Shown: positions 1 through 26,689 of the stretch, piece after piece | Numbering within the stretch: the stretch's first letter is position 1 | Layout: each line of letters starts with the position of its first letter | Assembly (NCBI RefSeq): GCF_020740795.1 | Contig: NC_067302.1 | Location: forward strand, 839,001 to 903,000 | Direction of reading: 5' to 3' | Length of the DNA stretch: 64,000 bases | DNA from: Apus apus | Taxonomy: Eukaryota > Chordata > Aves > Apodiformes > Apodidae | The notes under the pieces: model-generated | Seen by the model: the letters and a program-made list of their open reading frames with translations, nothing else | The model's database searches: none | Told to the model about the DNA's origin: nothing | Program-made: the position numbers and the translations under genes

Positions 1-3000
1 TTTATTGACAAAGTTGCAATTAAATCAAGTCCAAATCTGAACTCAAAAGCTTAATTTGATTACCCCAAAGCCAGACTTAGATCATGTCCTACACGACAGT
101 GCCAGGGGGCACATGGTGAGTGCTCCAGCATCAGCTGTAATAATTCAGCTATTCCATGGATGGTACAGGAGCAGAACTGGAACCACTGGTCCAGACACAG
201 TTACCAACAACATAAACAAACTCATTTATATACATCAGAAAAACCACTGGATCACAGCTCTTCCAGGCTTACTGCTTCAGGAGAGGCCATCAGCAGAGCA
301 AAGGGCTGCCAAAAGCACCAGGGATGACTGACAGGATGTCTGGGCCACATAACAGTCCTCAAGAAAATCCCAGAGCCATGGTCTTAGGAAGCAGCCAACC
401 TACAGACTGGGTGAGACTTCAGCTTCTGCAAGCATGCCCAAGCCAACCTAACCTACACCTGCAACTGGACAGAAGCCACAAGTTTCTTCACAGATTTACA
501 GCCCCCAGGAAGGTTCAAACAGCATGGCTATACTGCTATTTATATCCAGCTACCTCAAGGACACACATTCAGTTAAAATACGTGGCATGAGAGGCCACCT
601 CAGTCAATCTTCTGCCTCTGGGAGTTCATTATCAGTGGGTTTCCAAAGACTCATGTTGAGAATAAAAATTTTTCAGAACTCTTGTCATATTCAGGCTATT
701 CAGGACTGTTCATAGGGTTCTTGCTTGTTCTGATCTTCTCTGAAGCTCTTTTTTTAGCTTTGGCTTCCGGGTTAAATATTAGCAGAATACCTTCAACATA
801 CCAGTGCACAAAGAACAAGGAGACTGCCAGGGGGTGTGGTTTATTCCACCTTTTGTTCTTTTTTAAAGCCGTTCAGAAGTTATAAAAATACCAAAGATGA
901 AGAGGAGAACTGTGGCAAGCTGCAAAAGGTCTGATTTTTACACCAAGTGAGGCTGTATATTGAGTATGAAGCTCGTAGATTCAATAAAAATGCACACCAT
1001 GGCAACACACACTTGTTCACCAAGGTCAGGGTCAGAGCTGGGCTCAACTGCATTTATCTCCCCTCTCCAAATAGCAGGGAGGAAACAAAAAATATGAAGA
1101 AACTACCCAGTAGGTCATGAGGAGAGGATGTCATGTTCTTGCTCTCATGGAGTCACTGTGAAGAATCCCACCAAAATGGGCTCATTTCTCTTATATGCAC
1201 ATACACTGCTCCAATCACAACCACCCCACTAACCATGTGCAGCCTTTATAGACCTTTATGAGAAGAGTCTGGTCAATGATTCTGGTTCCTCTAGCACTTG
1301 CCTGCATCCATAAGTGGCAGCCCTACAAGGGACCAAGCTCCTGTCACCAATAGCTGGCACATGTGCTGGTGTGAAGCTTCTTAGTACTACATCTTTAAAG
1401 CACTTCACTTAGATGGGAAACTCTGCTCTCCCTGTGGCTCTCCTAAAGATACACAAACTGTTACACTGGGCACACTTCTAGACTTAACTCTGCTTCCAAA
1501 CTTGGCAGCAGAGGATGGTTGGGCAGGGACACCAACCCTACTTGGAGCCAGCAGCTCAGAGCATCCCGAGTCAGACAGTTTTAGAGCCCCAGAAACAAAA
1601 GCCCTGAACTGCTGCTCTTCCTGGAGTTTGTCCAAGTCCATCCTGAAAGCACTCAGACCTTCAGCCTACACAAGCTTTGTGCCCAGCCTTGCACCACATC
1701 AGTTTAAGTATTGTCACTGGTCAGAGATCCTAGCAGAAATGCAGCAGTGACCCCAGAGTTATTCATCCAGAGAGGAAAGTTTCAACACTGATGCTCCTGC
1801 AGAAACATTCTGCAAAGACTCAGTAACGCCCTGAGATATTGAAACCCTGATTCAGGCCAGGAAGCAGGTTGGAAAACGGAAGGAAACGTCCTCAATACAA
1901 CCCAGGCTGTTTGTGTTATGAAATATTTTAGAATAAAACACATAATAAAAAGTCAAGTTGGGAGGAAGGCCAAGGCACTGGCATTAAGGACAGGCTGGGA
2001 GACAGTGGACACTCCACCTTTCCCAGCTCAGCTCCTTTTTGCTGGGGCTCTTGCCAGCCCTGAGACATCACATGTAACAGCAGGTCCCTGTCACACCAGA
2101 TTAACCATTCCTGCTGAGCCACAGTTTTGCTGCTTGCTGAACCATGGGCACTGTCAGCATCCAAAGAGGGTCAGGGGAACAGCACACCCTCCTGCAGTGC
2201 TGCTTCACAAGCCTCTGGACCTCCAAAGCCAACATGTATTCCAGGACACACACCTGAGCCCAGCCAGCATCATTGCTAAGCACCTTGGCTCTGTGCTTCA
2301 AACAGTTCAAGAATTTTTCTTGAGGTCTCCTGGTAGTGGTGGCAAAGGCAGCAGTGCTGAGGTACCACGGTAGTGATGACTTGGGGATAAAAGAGAAAGT
2401 GCCAACTACTTTGTGTAACCTTCTCTCTCTGCTGGTACACAAGCTCTACCTGTGTGGTCCCAAATCCAGCCACCCTGACACAAACAAATGTCACCTAGCA
2501 GGAGGTATAAGCTCCAAATCCCAGTTTAGTCCTGAAATGACAGTAATTAATATTTTTCCATCTCCTCCAAGCAGCAAAGCACAAGAGCTGAGTGTTACTC
2601 TGCCAGCTACTCCTGATGAGGTTCCTTCATCCACCACTGAGCTCTCATCCCAAAGGAGGAAGAGAAACCAGCCAACACCAAAAATTAAGACAAGTCATAA
2701 AACATATATTACCTTCACCCATGGGCAGAAACTCTAGCATCTGATCATCATCTTCATTTGAAGACAGCAAGTAGTTAAACAACGGTGGCAAGAGATGAAG
2801 TCCTTGAGAAACTTTCTATTCAGAGGCAGCATTTTGAGCCCCTGTTCCTGCTGGAGCTGCTCCCAGGGCAGGGCAGGCTCTGCTGACACGCTCCAGCCTC
2901 TTGGGCAACACGGGCGGGCTGGGCAACGCACGCACCAGATGGCAAGTCCAGGAGTGGATGTGAGCTCCCCTTCAACATATCCCCATGGTAACTATCAAAA

Positions 3001-3841
3001 ACTATTAACTTTTGCTTGCTTTGCAAGCAGAGAGAAACACTTTGCAGACAGCCAAGGCCAGGCTGTGTGGGCAGTTTGCAGCAGCCTGGTGAAGGCTGTC
3101 GAGGGCAGTGCCTGCTGTTCAGCCCTGCCAGGCACCAGGACCTCCAGAGCTGCAGCTCCTGTTGGCCCTGGCACAGCAGCTGGAGGACATGCTCTGCAGC
3201 AGCTCTCCAGACCCGACTGTGGGGCCTCTCTGCCAGCTGGGCTGGTGCCAAGGTAGCAATTCCACTCCTCCAAATTCCAGTGCTGGAGCTGCTTCCGGCT
3301 CTGCCCAACCAGCCTTAACGCTTTCAGTGCTGCCTGTCTCCCACACCCTGCACAGCATCACCCTCTGTGACTGAGGATCCAGGGGGTGGTAAAGGGTGTA
3401 AGAAACCCACCATGGAACTCCAGAGGAACTCTGCATCAGCTGGAGGCACAGCACAAAGAGAAGGACAGGACAAAAACCTTCCTACAGACTTGGATGGTGA
3501 TACCTGTGGCCGTGGGCAGGTTGCTGCTGGTGTGTCCCTGCACCTTTGTTTGCAAGGTCAGAGCATTTCCCTGCCCTCAAGCAGTGATGTGCTAAATGCA
3601 GGCAAGCAGACTCAAGGGATTCTACTACAGTGACAGAGGTGTGTTTATCCATGTGTCTGTAAGGGCATGGATTAAACTTGGATTTCTCAGGACCTGAAAA
3701 ATGAGCTGCAGGAAACATTGTCCTTGACAAAGCATCTTTCAGCAGCAGTGTGGTTGGGAACCTGCACAGAGCCCCCAGTGCTCAGCTGTAAGAAGGGCTC
3801 CTGGGGGTGTCCTCTAAAGGTCTCACACCTTTTGAGGCAAA

Positions 3842-4035
3842 TCACAGAATGTCAGGGGTTGGAAGGGACCTCCAAAGATCATTGAGTCCAACCCCCTGCC
3901 AGAGCAGGACCAAAACCAGGGCAGGTCACTCAGAAAGGCATCCAGACAGGTCTAGAAAGTCTCCAGAGAAGGAGACTCCACAACCTCTCTGGGCAGCCTG
4001 TCCCAGGGCTCTGTCACCCTCACAGGAAAGTTATC
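3842..4035 (-). mobile_element. CR1 LINE 3' fragment
   Basis: The plus strand carries the reverse complement of a CR1 3' end. It has the GGTTGGAAGGGACCTCCAAA block, then the CCACAACCTCTCTGGGCAGCC block. It lies in the SCMH1 intron downstream of MBT repeat 2, in the sense orientation relative to SCMH1. Confidence 0.85.
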
Positions 4036-5285
4036 AGCTAAATCACAGCAAAAGCTCCCAATACTGTAGCATAAATCCCAGAAAAATACATGCATTTGAA
4101 ATTTAAAGCTAGTGTGTAAATAAGAGTTCTACATGCTTTCTTGTGTAAAGACCCAGACCTTGCAGAAAATCCCAGATTTCTGTGCCCACAAGCAGCATCT
4201 ATAGGCAGAGAGCCCTGACCCCATCTGCTCAGTCCTTTTTTCCCAACCTGTGTCCCTTTACCTGATGGAGACAAGACTCCGTGGTGCATCATCTCAGGAG
4301 AAGAGCTGAGAGCTAGAAGCTGTCTCACAGAGGTACCTTAGAGACCACAGCTTGGTTTCTCTTTCTCCGGGGGCTCACAGCTCTCTATCCCACAGATCAC
4401 TTCAGAAAGGGAAGTAACTTCTCATGGATCTTCTTCCAATGTGTGTTTCCCTGACTATAAAGAAGTGAACTTTCCTCTAGTCTGTGATCAGTTGAGAAAA
4501 CCCAAATTTCCCACGGAGATCAGAAGCAGACTTGGCTGATGGGGGTTTCACTCATCCCCTCCCTGCTGAAGGCAGGTGGTCCCAGAAACTACAATCATTA
4601 ACCAGTCTCTTATCTCTTCTTCCTTCTTGGTGATTTTTATCACAGTCTAGTATTTCCCTCTTCAATCCATTTTGCCCTGAACCTTAGCAGCAGTACTTCT
4701 GTGTGCATCTTTCACTCTCTTTCTCTCCAGACATAGTTTAAAGTAACTTAGCAACAAACCATGTTCCTTAGGTTGATCCTAAATACTGATTTCCTGCACT
4801 ACTTATAATGGGCAGGGACTCCCCAAAGCAGATTTCCAAATCCATGCTCCACTTACATCAGTGACCTGACAGCAGGATTGCTTCTGTCCTGTTTCAGAGC
4901 CATGAAAGCTTGAGTTGCCCCAAGACTCTCCAAGGGGCAGGAAGTTTAGAAAAAGTAAAATGCATGCAAAAGGTTTTTCAAAACCACTGTACTGATTTTG
5001 GCTGGGCTAGAGCTTTCTTTAATAACAGCTCATAAGGTGCTGTGGTTTGGTTTGTGACCAACAGTGCTGATAGCACCCCCATGGTTTAGCTATTGCTGAG
5101 CTGGGCTTGCAGAGTGTCAAGGCCTCCGTGGCTCCTGGTGCCTGGTCAGGGGAATCAGGGGGGGCAGAAGCAGCAGGGAGGGGCCACAGCTGGGAGAGCT
5201 GACCCCCACTGCCCAAAGGCCTGCTCCCTACCATAACACACCCAGCTCACCTAGAAGAGCTGGGGAAAGAAGGAGGAAGGGGGAA

Positions 5286-5484
5286 CGGTGGGAGTGATGG
5301 CTCTTGTCCCAAGTCACTGTTCATGCGACGGAGCCTCCCTGTCCTGGGGTGGCTGAACCTACTGCCAATGGGAAGAATCAATGGACCCACGAGTTCTGGC
5401 AATTTTACCCTTCTGATTCTCTGTCCCCTCTTGCTGGGGGGGTGAGCGGGAGGCTCAGCTACCCACCTGGACAACCCACAACAG
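5286..5484. mobile_element. Possible avian LTR remnant
   Basis: A C/T-rich block contains CCCAAGTCACTGTTCATG, a CTGCTGGGGGGGTGAGCGGG-like stretch and ACCTGGACAACCCACAACAG. It resembles solo LTRs of avian endogenous retroviruses as I remember them. No primer-binding site, internal gene or target duplication is visible. Classification is uncertain. Confidence 0.3.
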
Positions 5485-5839
5485 CTGAACTATGTATTTT
5501 ACTCCTTCAGTCTCTGCTTACTTCCCACTTTCTGTTTGTACTTAACATTGATACAGACTCATACACTGCTTATGGGCATCACAACTTGATCTAAAATTTG
5601 AAGCTGTCAGCTTGAGAAGTATCAGCTGCTGCCTGCACTGTATCTCCTACAATGTCAGTTGAGTCACTCCATGACTCAAACAGAAAAGCACGCAGGCCTG
5701 ACAGATATGGATAATTCCTTCCTGACACAACACACCTTCAGGGTCTTCTACTGAAAAAATCCACGTTGTTAGTAGTGTGCACACTACATTTTGGCCTCAC
5801 CTCTGTATGCTGCAATATCTAAAGACATGAAACACCATT

Positions 5840-6795
5840 TGTAATGGTTTTGGACCCAACAAGACAACAAAGGAGCAGCTCCGTGGCAGCTCACTCAACT
5901 CCCCCCACACACACACTCTGGGATGAGGTGGACAAAGCTCCTGGGTCAAGACAAAGGACAAGGAGGGATCTTCACCGATTAAGGTCCCAGGCAAAACAGA
6001 CTCAACTTGGGGAAAAAAATAATAATTTAATTTCACACTAATCAAACACCCACAGGACACAGACAACACAAAGAGCAGGGCTTGCATACGTTACCCCACC
6101 CCACCCTTCTTCCTGGGTCCAAATCACTTTGTTCCCCATTTCTCTCCTTCCTTTCCCCCAGCGGCACAGGGGGATGGGGTTCAGAGTCAGTTCACAGGCT
6201 GGTGGTTCCTGCTGCTCCTTCCTCCTCAGGAAGAAGGATTCTTTACATTCCTTTCCTGCTTCCCCACCGGGTTGCTCCAGTGGGAAGGAGTCCTCCACGA
6301 ACCTCCTCCATGAGCCCTTCCCACCATGCCCGGAGCTGCTCCAGCGCTGCCCGCAGAGTCACGGGGGCTTGGGGAACAAACTCCCCTGGCCCGGGGGCTT
6401 CCACAGCTGCACCATCCCAGGCCATGGGCAGTAAATCCAAGTTCACCCCTCCTGGTGCCTTCAGGGAATGTTCCACCACCTTCCTCCATGAACGCAGAGG
6501 CACAGCTGCCATCTCACCATGGGTTGCAGGGAAACTTCTGCTTGGGCACCTTCTGCCCCTTCTTCCTCACCAACCACCAGCACTGCTCTCCTTCCCCAGC
6601 ACAGCTCTGCACAGCTCTTCTCCCCCCACTGCCTCTCTGCCCAGGTGTTGATTCTTTCCTATGTTAATGGCTGAGATGCATCAATTGTCCCTCTAATGGC
6701 TCCTTGGCTGGGTTTGGAGCAGGGGGAGCTTCTCAGCTTCTTACCTGAGCCACTCATGTGGCCCTTCCTCCACTACCAAAAAACCCACCAAACCA
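5840..6795. mobile_element. Possible avian endogenous-retrovirus LTR-derived remnant
   Basis: A block distinct from the surrounding intron combines GGGATGAGGTGGACAAAGCT, a GGTCCCAGGCAAAACAGACT stretch, an AT-rich AATAATAATTTAATTT-like core and long C/T-rich sequence ending near CCACTACCAAAAAACCCACC. The style resembles old avian LTRs. Open frames in it match no retroviral protein that I recognise, and any coding part is gone. Confidence 0.35.
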
Positions 6796-9700
6796 AACCA
6801 GGACACCATTGGACACTGTTCTGCTCTAATTCTGAAACTCTGACCCCACCAGGCAACAGGAAAGTCCCAAACCTCTGCAGTAAGTTTGGCTTTGACGCCT
6901 TGTGCAGTCTTAATTCAGCTGTTTGCTGTATATGCACTGTGATAGGTTAATACTTCTCAGTATCTGTCTGGGATGACCACTTGATGCAGTAAGAATGGAT
7001 GTGCAAATACAGTCAAAAAAAGCGAATTTCTGAAACTCTGAAGTAAACCCACAAATTGTGAGCAATTACCTGACCTGTGTAAGGTAATTACAGAAACCAC
7101 CTTGACACAGTCTGCCCTGCAAAGCTGCCATCCAGCACCTATTTTAACACGAAGTCCTTCTCATCTTATATTCCTCTAAGTCCAGGATATGTGTTTAAGG
7201 GTAAAACAGGATGTGTGTAAGAGGCATGAAAAGACATACAAGACATGGTGCACTATCTGTGAAGAGTGCAGTGGGGAATTCCTGGCCCGGAGACAATTCC
7301 ACCATGCTCAGCTTGCACGGGTGGGAAGCTGATGGAAGCTGGCTGTACTGCCACAGAAACCTCCACCCTTTGGGACGTCACAGGGACCTGCCTTCCCCAG
7401 CTGCTGCCAAGCTGGTGTGGAGAAGCCAAGGGTGCAGAGGATGAGCTCTGCTGCATTCCACCTTGCCCTAGAAGCACAGCAGAGCCCACCTCCAACCGCA
7501 GCCCACGCAGACAGCCATGTCCTTACCAACCTGTCATGCAGAGAGATGCTCCTCCTTGCAGCCTGACCTCCCTTTCCTCCCTTCACACACACACGTGCCC
7601 TCTTGAAAATTCCCCTCGGCTTGGCTGGCCAGGTCCCAGCTCTACCAGCAACCTGCCCAGCTGCCCCAGCTCAGCAAACACTGATGGGAGTGGGAGGCCC
7701 TGGAGCCCTGGAGGAAATGGGCCTGGGAAAGGCCCTGCACTCCTCCACCTCTGCTGGCAACCAGCAGAAGGGACAGATTAGAGCTGAATTAAGTTACCAG
7801 CATTAAATAAACATTCCTGGCCTCTTTGAAGTCCTGCTTCCCTTGAACATAAGCTCATTTCAGGAGGCCTCTTTTCACTCAGCCCCAGGAAGTTGTCAGT
7901 CTCCACAGTGTTAACTCTTTGCAGGACTTCTCAGCTCCCCCAAGGATCTCACCCTGCCAGTACCCAGGGTGAGAGTGTCAGTTGGGTCTGTGAGCAGAGC
8001 CCAGAACAACCACCACTAGCACTGACCTCCTGCACATGTCACTGGGTCTCCATGATTTAAAGGTAATTTCCACTGGGAAAGGGAACCTCCTCAACTCCAC
8101 TACATGGTCCTGCAGGCTCCAGGCTGGCATACAGGGTAGTTTAACTGAAGCTGAGGGCAAGGGGGATCCCTCTGGGGTGAAGCATCCTCCAACCCTGCCA
8201 AAAGCAGCACTCTCAGGTGCTGGGGGGATTGTGCTCAACCCTCCTCCATAAAAGGGCAGAGAAATAAAGGAACAAGGGAGGAATTCATTAACAGACAAGG
8301 AAAGTTCCCAGGGCTCCCTTCTTCTGGTTTAATCCCATGAAGTGGAAATTGGAAAGTCTGGGGCAGGAAAGGGAGGAGGTAGGCACAGAGAGGAAAGTAA
8401 AATACCACAAAGACAAGGCTGATCCCTACTCCACAGCATTTCTGCATGGCTCATGCAACCTCTGCCGACTCCTGCTCCTGCTCAAGCACTTGAAAAACAC
8501 GGCAGAAAGAGCAGAAATCTGCCTAAGCACAAGGGCTGCCCCTGCCTGGGAGTGTGGAGATGTGACTTCTGGGGTTAATTATTTTTGTACATGAGCAGGA
8601 ACTTCAGAGTTGCTGCTGATGGAGTCATTAAGAGAAGGAAAGCCTGTCACTGCTGCCTGCCGAGGGGGAAAAGCAAATGCTTCTCAAGCTGGTTCCAAAT
8701 TACCACCCGATTGCCCCCATGTTCGGGTTTTATTTCTGGATGTTCTCCTTGCTCAGTTTCAGCTCCTGGCACGGGGAGGCTGCAGAGGAACAGAGCTGCC
8801 TGCACTTCATACCATGGGGGCTTCCACCCTCCTCATGAAACCTTTCACACCCAGTTTAATGCCAGAAAAACTCCCACCCAATGCCATCATGTCTTTAGCG
8901 ACTCATTCAGTACCTGAGAAACACCTCGGAGATGCTGAGCAAGAGTTTGTGACTCCAGGACACTGCTGGAGAGGTCAGCCACCAGCCAGGAGGTCCCCAG
9001 CAGCTCTGCAGAGCCTGCAGGGTGGCAGCAAGCAGGACATAAACAAACAGCAGGAAGTGAGGGAGAGGCAGGGAACATCAAGGCCAAATGCAGAAATCCA
9101 AGATAAACAGTGAGACTTTCAGATCCCAGCCATAACAGAAATCACCTCCTCCCAAGGGGAGCCCACAACCTGGTTTGAAAACAGATGTATGAGGTGACCT
9201 CAGGTGATCCACCCCAACACCTGCCTTGCAGCAGGGGACAGGAATGGTCACATCATGGAACAGCAGGAAAGCACCAGCCTGATGGGTTAGCACAAGCTGA
9301 CCCTGGATTTTCAAGAGTAACAGTCATCAGAGAAATGTCTCTCCTCAGTAATCCTTCAGCTCCAGCAGAGATTTCTTCCTGTTTCGCATGTGCAGGACTT
9401 CCCAGCCAGCAAATGCCAGAGGGATGTGCTTGAGGACAATGACAGCTCCCCTGGTCCCAAACACAACTCCAATGCTAGCAAGCTAGAGACACGTATGAAA
9501 ATCTCAACAGCCAACACTCAGACCTTTGCAAGGCACCAAGCTCCTAAACAACAACCACAGCTCAAGGAACAAGGCAGGTACAACCTGATTTAAGCATCAT
9601 CACAGCAGAGATCCCAGTACAGAGCAAGACAACTGTCGGAAGCACAAACAGGCACAGTCCTGCAACTCAGTAGGTCTCGTTACTCCCTTATTATTTCCCC

Positions 9701-10043
9701 TGTGAAAAAGGCCCTAGGAATGCGTGTTCCAGAGACGTAGGAAAGACTCTAGAGAAATTCCTGAAGAGGAGCAGACCTCAGCAACATCATAGAGCACCAC
9801 CATCCCTCCAGAGAGCCACCATCCTGCCCATCTTTACAGATGGCTGTCCCTTAGCACCTTGACACCAGGCTGTCACACTGCTACAGGTATGATCATCTGC
9901 ACCTATACCACACACAAAGCAACAGTAAGAAAGCCAGACAGGGCACCCAGATAGATGACCCTGCTGCTTGCCTCTGCCTGCTTTGCTGCTCTTCAAGAGC
10001 TGAGTGGAGGAGAAAGACAGCTAAGCAACAACACGGGCCTTAC

Positions 10044-23707
<13,664 letters not shown>

Positions 23708-23732
<25 letters not shown>

Positions 23733-23791
23733 TATATCACCTGCTGCTGTCTTTATCCTGGGACTGGCTTGTTTTAGATAACTGAAGATGT
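23708..23791 (-). CDS. SCMH1: SCMH1 exon with proposed start codon
   Basis: A pyrimidine-rich acceptor (TTTCTTTTGTCCTAG) and a GTGAGC donor frame an 84-bp exon. The ATG at 23732-23730 has A at -3. Coding runs MRKPGPQK and leaves one base (G), which joins CC of the next exon to make Ala. The frame upstream of the ATG within the exon is also open, so translation could begin farther 5' in another isoform. Database homology for these residues was not checked. Confidence 0.7.
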
Positions 23792-26109
23792 CTAGGACAA
23801 AAGAAACAGACATGAGAAAATTCCCTCATTTCGGAGCACACAGTCATCTGCAACATTAACTAATCACACAGCAGGGAGAAAATAAATGCTCTTTCACCCC
23901 AGGTTGCACAGAACATCTTCTACTAAACACAGACAATTCATTTCAACCCTCATGAAACTACAAATCTTCCTCTATTATGTGGACTTTGAATTCATGTCAG
24001 CACAAGGGGCATAAATAAGCGAGAGGAACATATGCCCATCTCCGTGCTAACTCTACTGCAAGTCCCAAGAGTGTGCGTGTGGAAGGGGGGGTTGCTCTTG
24101 CTCACTGACAAAGGCAGGCAGAGCTGAAATTTATGAAAGAAAACACATGGAAACATAACATTAACTCTGGCAAAGCAACACCACAATCCCCAGCTCACCA
24201 CTCGCAATTCAAATTGCTCACAGCAGTTCTGGGTAATAAGGATGAGAAACTGGACGATGACCGAGGAAATATTTTTGCTATTAGTACTTCAACAAATGTC
24301 CAAGTTGTGCTGCCCATTTTTATTTATTTTTTTCCTGGCTGGAGGAAAATTGCTGGACTGCTCCCCAAAAGAAGAAGTATTTGTATTCTTGTTATAAGCA
24401 AATGTTACTGAAAATCAGAGCTCCTGGGAGATGTGTTGGACACGTAGAGGGACACCAGCGCTCCTGCCCAGCCGCTCTCGCAGGGCAGTGCCTCTTGTGT
24501 GCACTGAGCCTTGCCAGGTCCTGACAGAAAATATCTAAATGAATGTCTGAGCTGCAAAAAAGCCCTTAGGAAAGCTAGTAAAAGCATGTTTTGACATTAC
24601 ACTAACTAATGAAAGATGAATTGTGTTACTATAACTCCATTTTGCTCACAATTGGGCAGTCAGGCTGGACATTCGCTGGACAGTCATTGCAGGATGCAAT
24701 GCTGAGTTTTTGCTTAAAGGGTTATTTACAGACCCAAATTGGCAAGAAGTTTTTATTTTGAAAACCAGGCTTTTTCTAAGACAAATTAAGAGTTCAATTT
24801 TCTATAAAAGTGCTACAAACTACATCCTTTGTGTGCTGTGCTTGCCACATGGAGTAATACTCTGAGAAGGAAAACATTAAAGGTATATTACATACTAAAA
24901 GAAAAAAACAACACACTAGTTGTTTTTTAATCCAAATCAAAAGGCACACAGCAGTCTCTTATTGCCTCTCATAAATAGTGTGTTTGTGCATACTTGTGAA
25001 AGGAGTAAAGTTTATTTTCCTTTCAATAGCAGAAGGTAATCTGCATGTGAAAGCTTATTTATACATTTTAATGCTTCTTTTCATAATTTTCTTCAGTCAT
25101 TTTTATTAAAAGCTAGCAGTCATGGTAGGAACAGTTCCCCAGCCATAAAATTCAGGGTGAAAGGTGTTACATGAAGGCACCAGACAAACATTCACTATCT
25201 CTGGCTCTGCACTCTGCTGTCTGCTTGGCTCCCCTGGATGAGGGGCTTCCTGAAGTACCCTAAACACTACCCATAAATCTCATGTTTGGCACTGGACGGG
25301 TGTCACTGAGATGGCTTTTGAAATGTGCTACAGCCTGAGCACTGCAGAGCCCTGCCCAGCAGGGATGTGTAACCCTTCCCTGCTGCAGTATTTGGAGGAG
25401 AAATTTGTAACCATGTAGGAGATGCTCACCATCCTGGCACAGACAGCAATGGCAGTAACTCTTAACTACTTGTAGAGCACACAGATGAGTTGCCAGTGCC
25501 CCTCAGGCAACACTGCAGAGGAGTCCCAGCAAGTCCTCATGTCATGGCAGAGAATGAGACACTATAAATTTAAATTTAAATTATTAAAAAATAAAAATGG
25601 TGAGTTTTCCCCAAAGAAGACATGGGCTCCAGGTCACTCCCACTCTGCTGAAAACCGTATGGGTGTGAGCCTGGGGACAGTGAGTTCCAAAACATGCTTC
25701 CAAGCCACTGTCCAAATGAGACGGCCCCAGCCTGGTTCCTGTCACCTTCACAGTCCTCCCGTGCAGCTTCGCACCATCCAGATCCCCTGAATGTTCTCAC
25801 ACCACAGGACAGCAAGACATGGTTTGATCCTGAAATATTGTAACTTAAAAATGAAAGAAAGGCAGCAAAATAATGAGTTCACTTCAGGGCCACGTAGCAC
25901 CCAGCAAAGAGCCAGAGCCAAACTCCACAACACGTGGCTTGGCACACCCGCCCACGGGCACCAGCCACCAGCCTCACAACACCCGAGTCCCTGCCCTCTC
26001 TACCTACGGAGGTATAACCCATGTACCCCAGCCCTTCTGAAAATGGGATAAGGTGGAATTTATTAACACAAGGCTTGGGAATTGGTAATTCCAGTGGCTG
26101 TGATTTTAT

Positions 26110-26262
26110 TCTGTAGTTGCCCAGGGAAGCTGTGAACTCTCCAACCTTGGAGATACTCCAAGTGTCAGTTACCAGTTACCCCTGTCGGCAGCCTGATCTA
26201 ACCTTGAAGCTGAGTCTGACTGCTCTGTGTGCAGGGCTGGACCAGGCAACCTTCAGAAGTCT
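26110..26262 (+). mobile_element. Short CR1 fragment
   Basis: TTGCCCAGGGAAGCTGTGAA, AACCTTGGAGATACTCC and GGCTGGACCAGGCAACCTTC are diverged versions of the CR1 3' consensus. The copy is old and lacks a clear tail. Confidence 0.6.
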
Positions 26263-26689
26263 CTTCTCACCTGAAATATCCTATGGTTTTATTTCACTGG
26301 CAGCTGATTGGAAGGCAAGCAGAATCACCCAAGAGGCTTTAGCAAGCCTGAAACTTCCCAGTGAAGAAGACAGACTTCAGTCGTCAAAGGAGAAAGTGAA
26401 CAGCACAACAGGCAAGGAAACAGACACTGAAGGACAGGGACAGACAGGTATGTGCTCCTTATACTGTTCAGGGACCTAAAACTGAAAAAAAGATAATCTT
26501 AAAGTAATAAATAGCAGACGCAGCCATCTGGCATCCAGGGGGAAAATGGGCTACCCACACAGACAGGTCTTCCTGAATGACCTTAGACAAACATATCCTG
26601 ATGAGAACTTGTCAGCAGAGTCTCTGATACAAAGCAGACACTCTTACTTTGACATCAAATAAAGCATCTGAGATTTAAACAGTTCAGCA

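Larger units (their letters stand above)
1..10043. other. SCMH1 intron after MBT repeat 2 (continues left)
   Basis: No SCMH1 SLED, AT-hook or SAM exon is visible, although the SLED domain should be easy to recognise. Apart from the CR1 fragment and the two possible LTR remnants nothing stands out. The first six bases are AATAAA on the minus strand, which could belong to an alternative short transcript, but no cleavage context is visible. ORFs here are chance. Confidence 0.6.

Noticed and set aside
1..6. AATAAA on the minus strand as the true SCMH1 3' end
   Set aside because: SLED and SAM coding exons do not lie between MBT repeat 2 and this hexamer, so the normal gene end must be farther left.
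2336..2737. 133-codon plus-strand ORF with a basic end that could suggest an SCMH1 AT-hook region
   Set aside because: It is on the wrong strand, with no splice sites or similarity to the SCMH1 middle region.
6226..6512. Minus-strand ORFs in the LTR-like block, considered as retroviral protein pieces
   Set aside because: No gag, protease, polymerase or envelope motif is present. The frames look like noncoding LTR or chance sequence.
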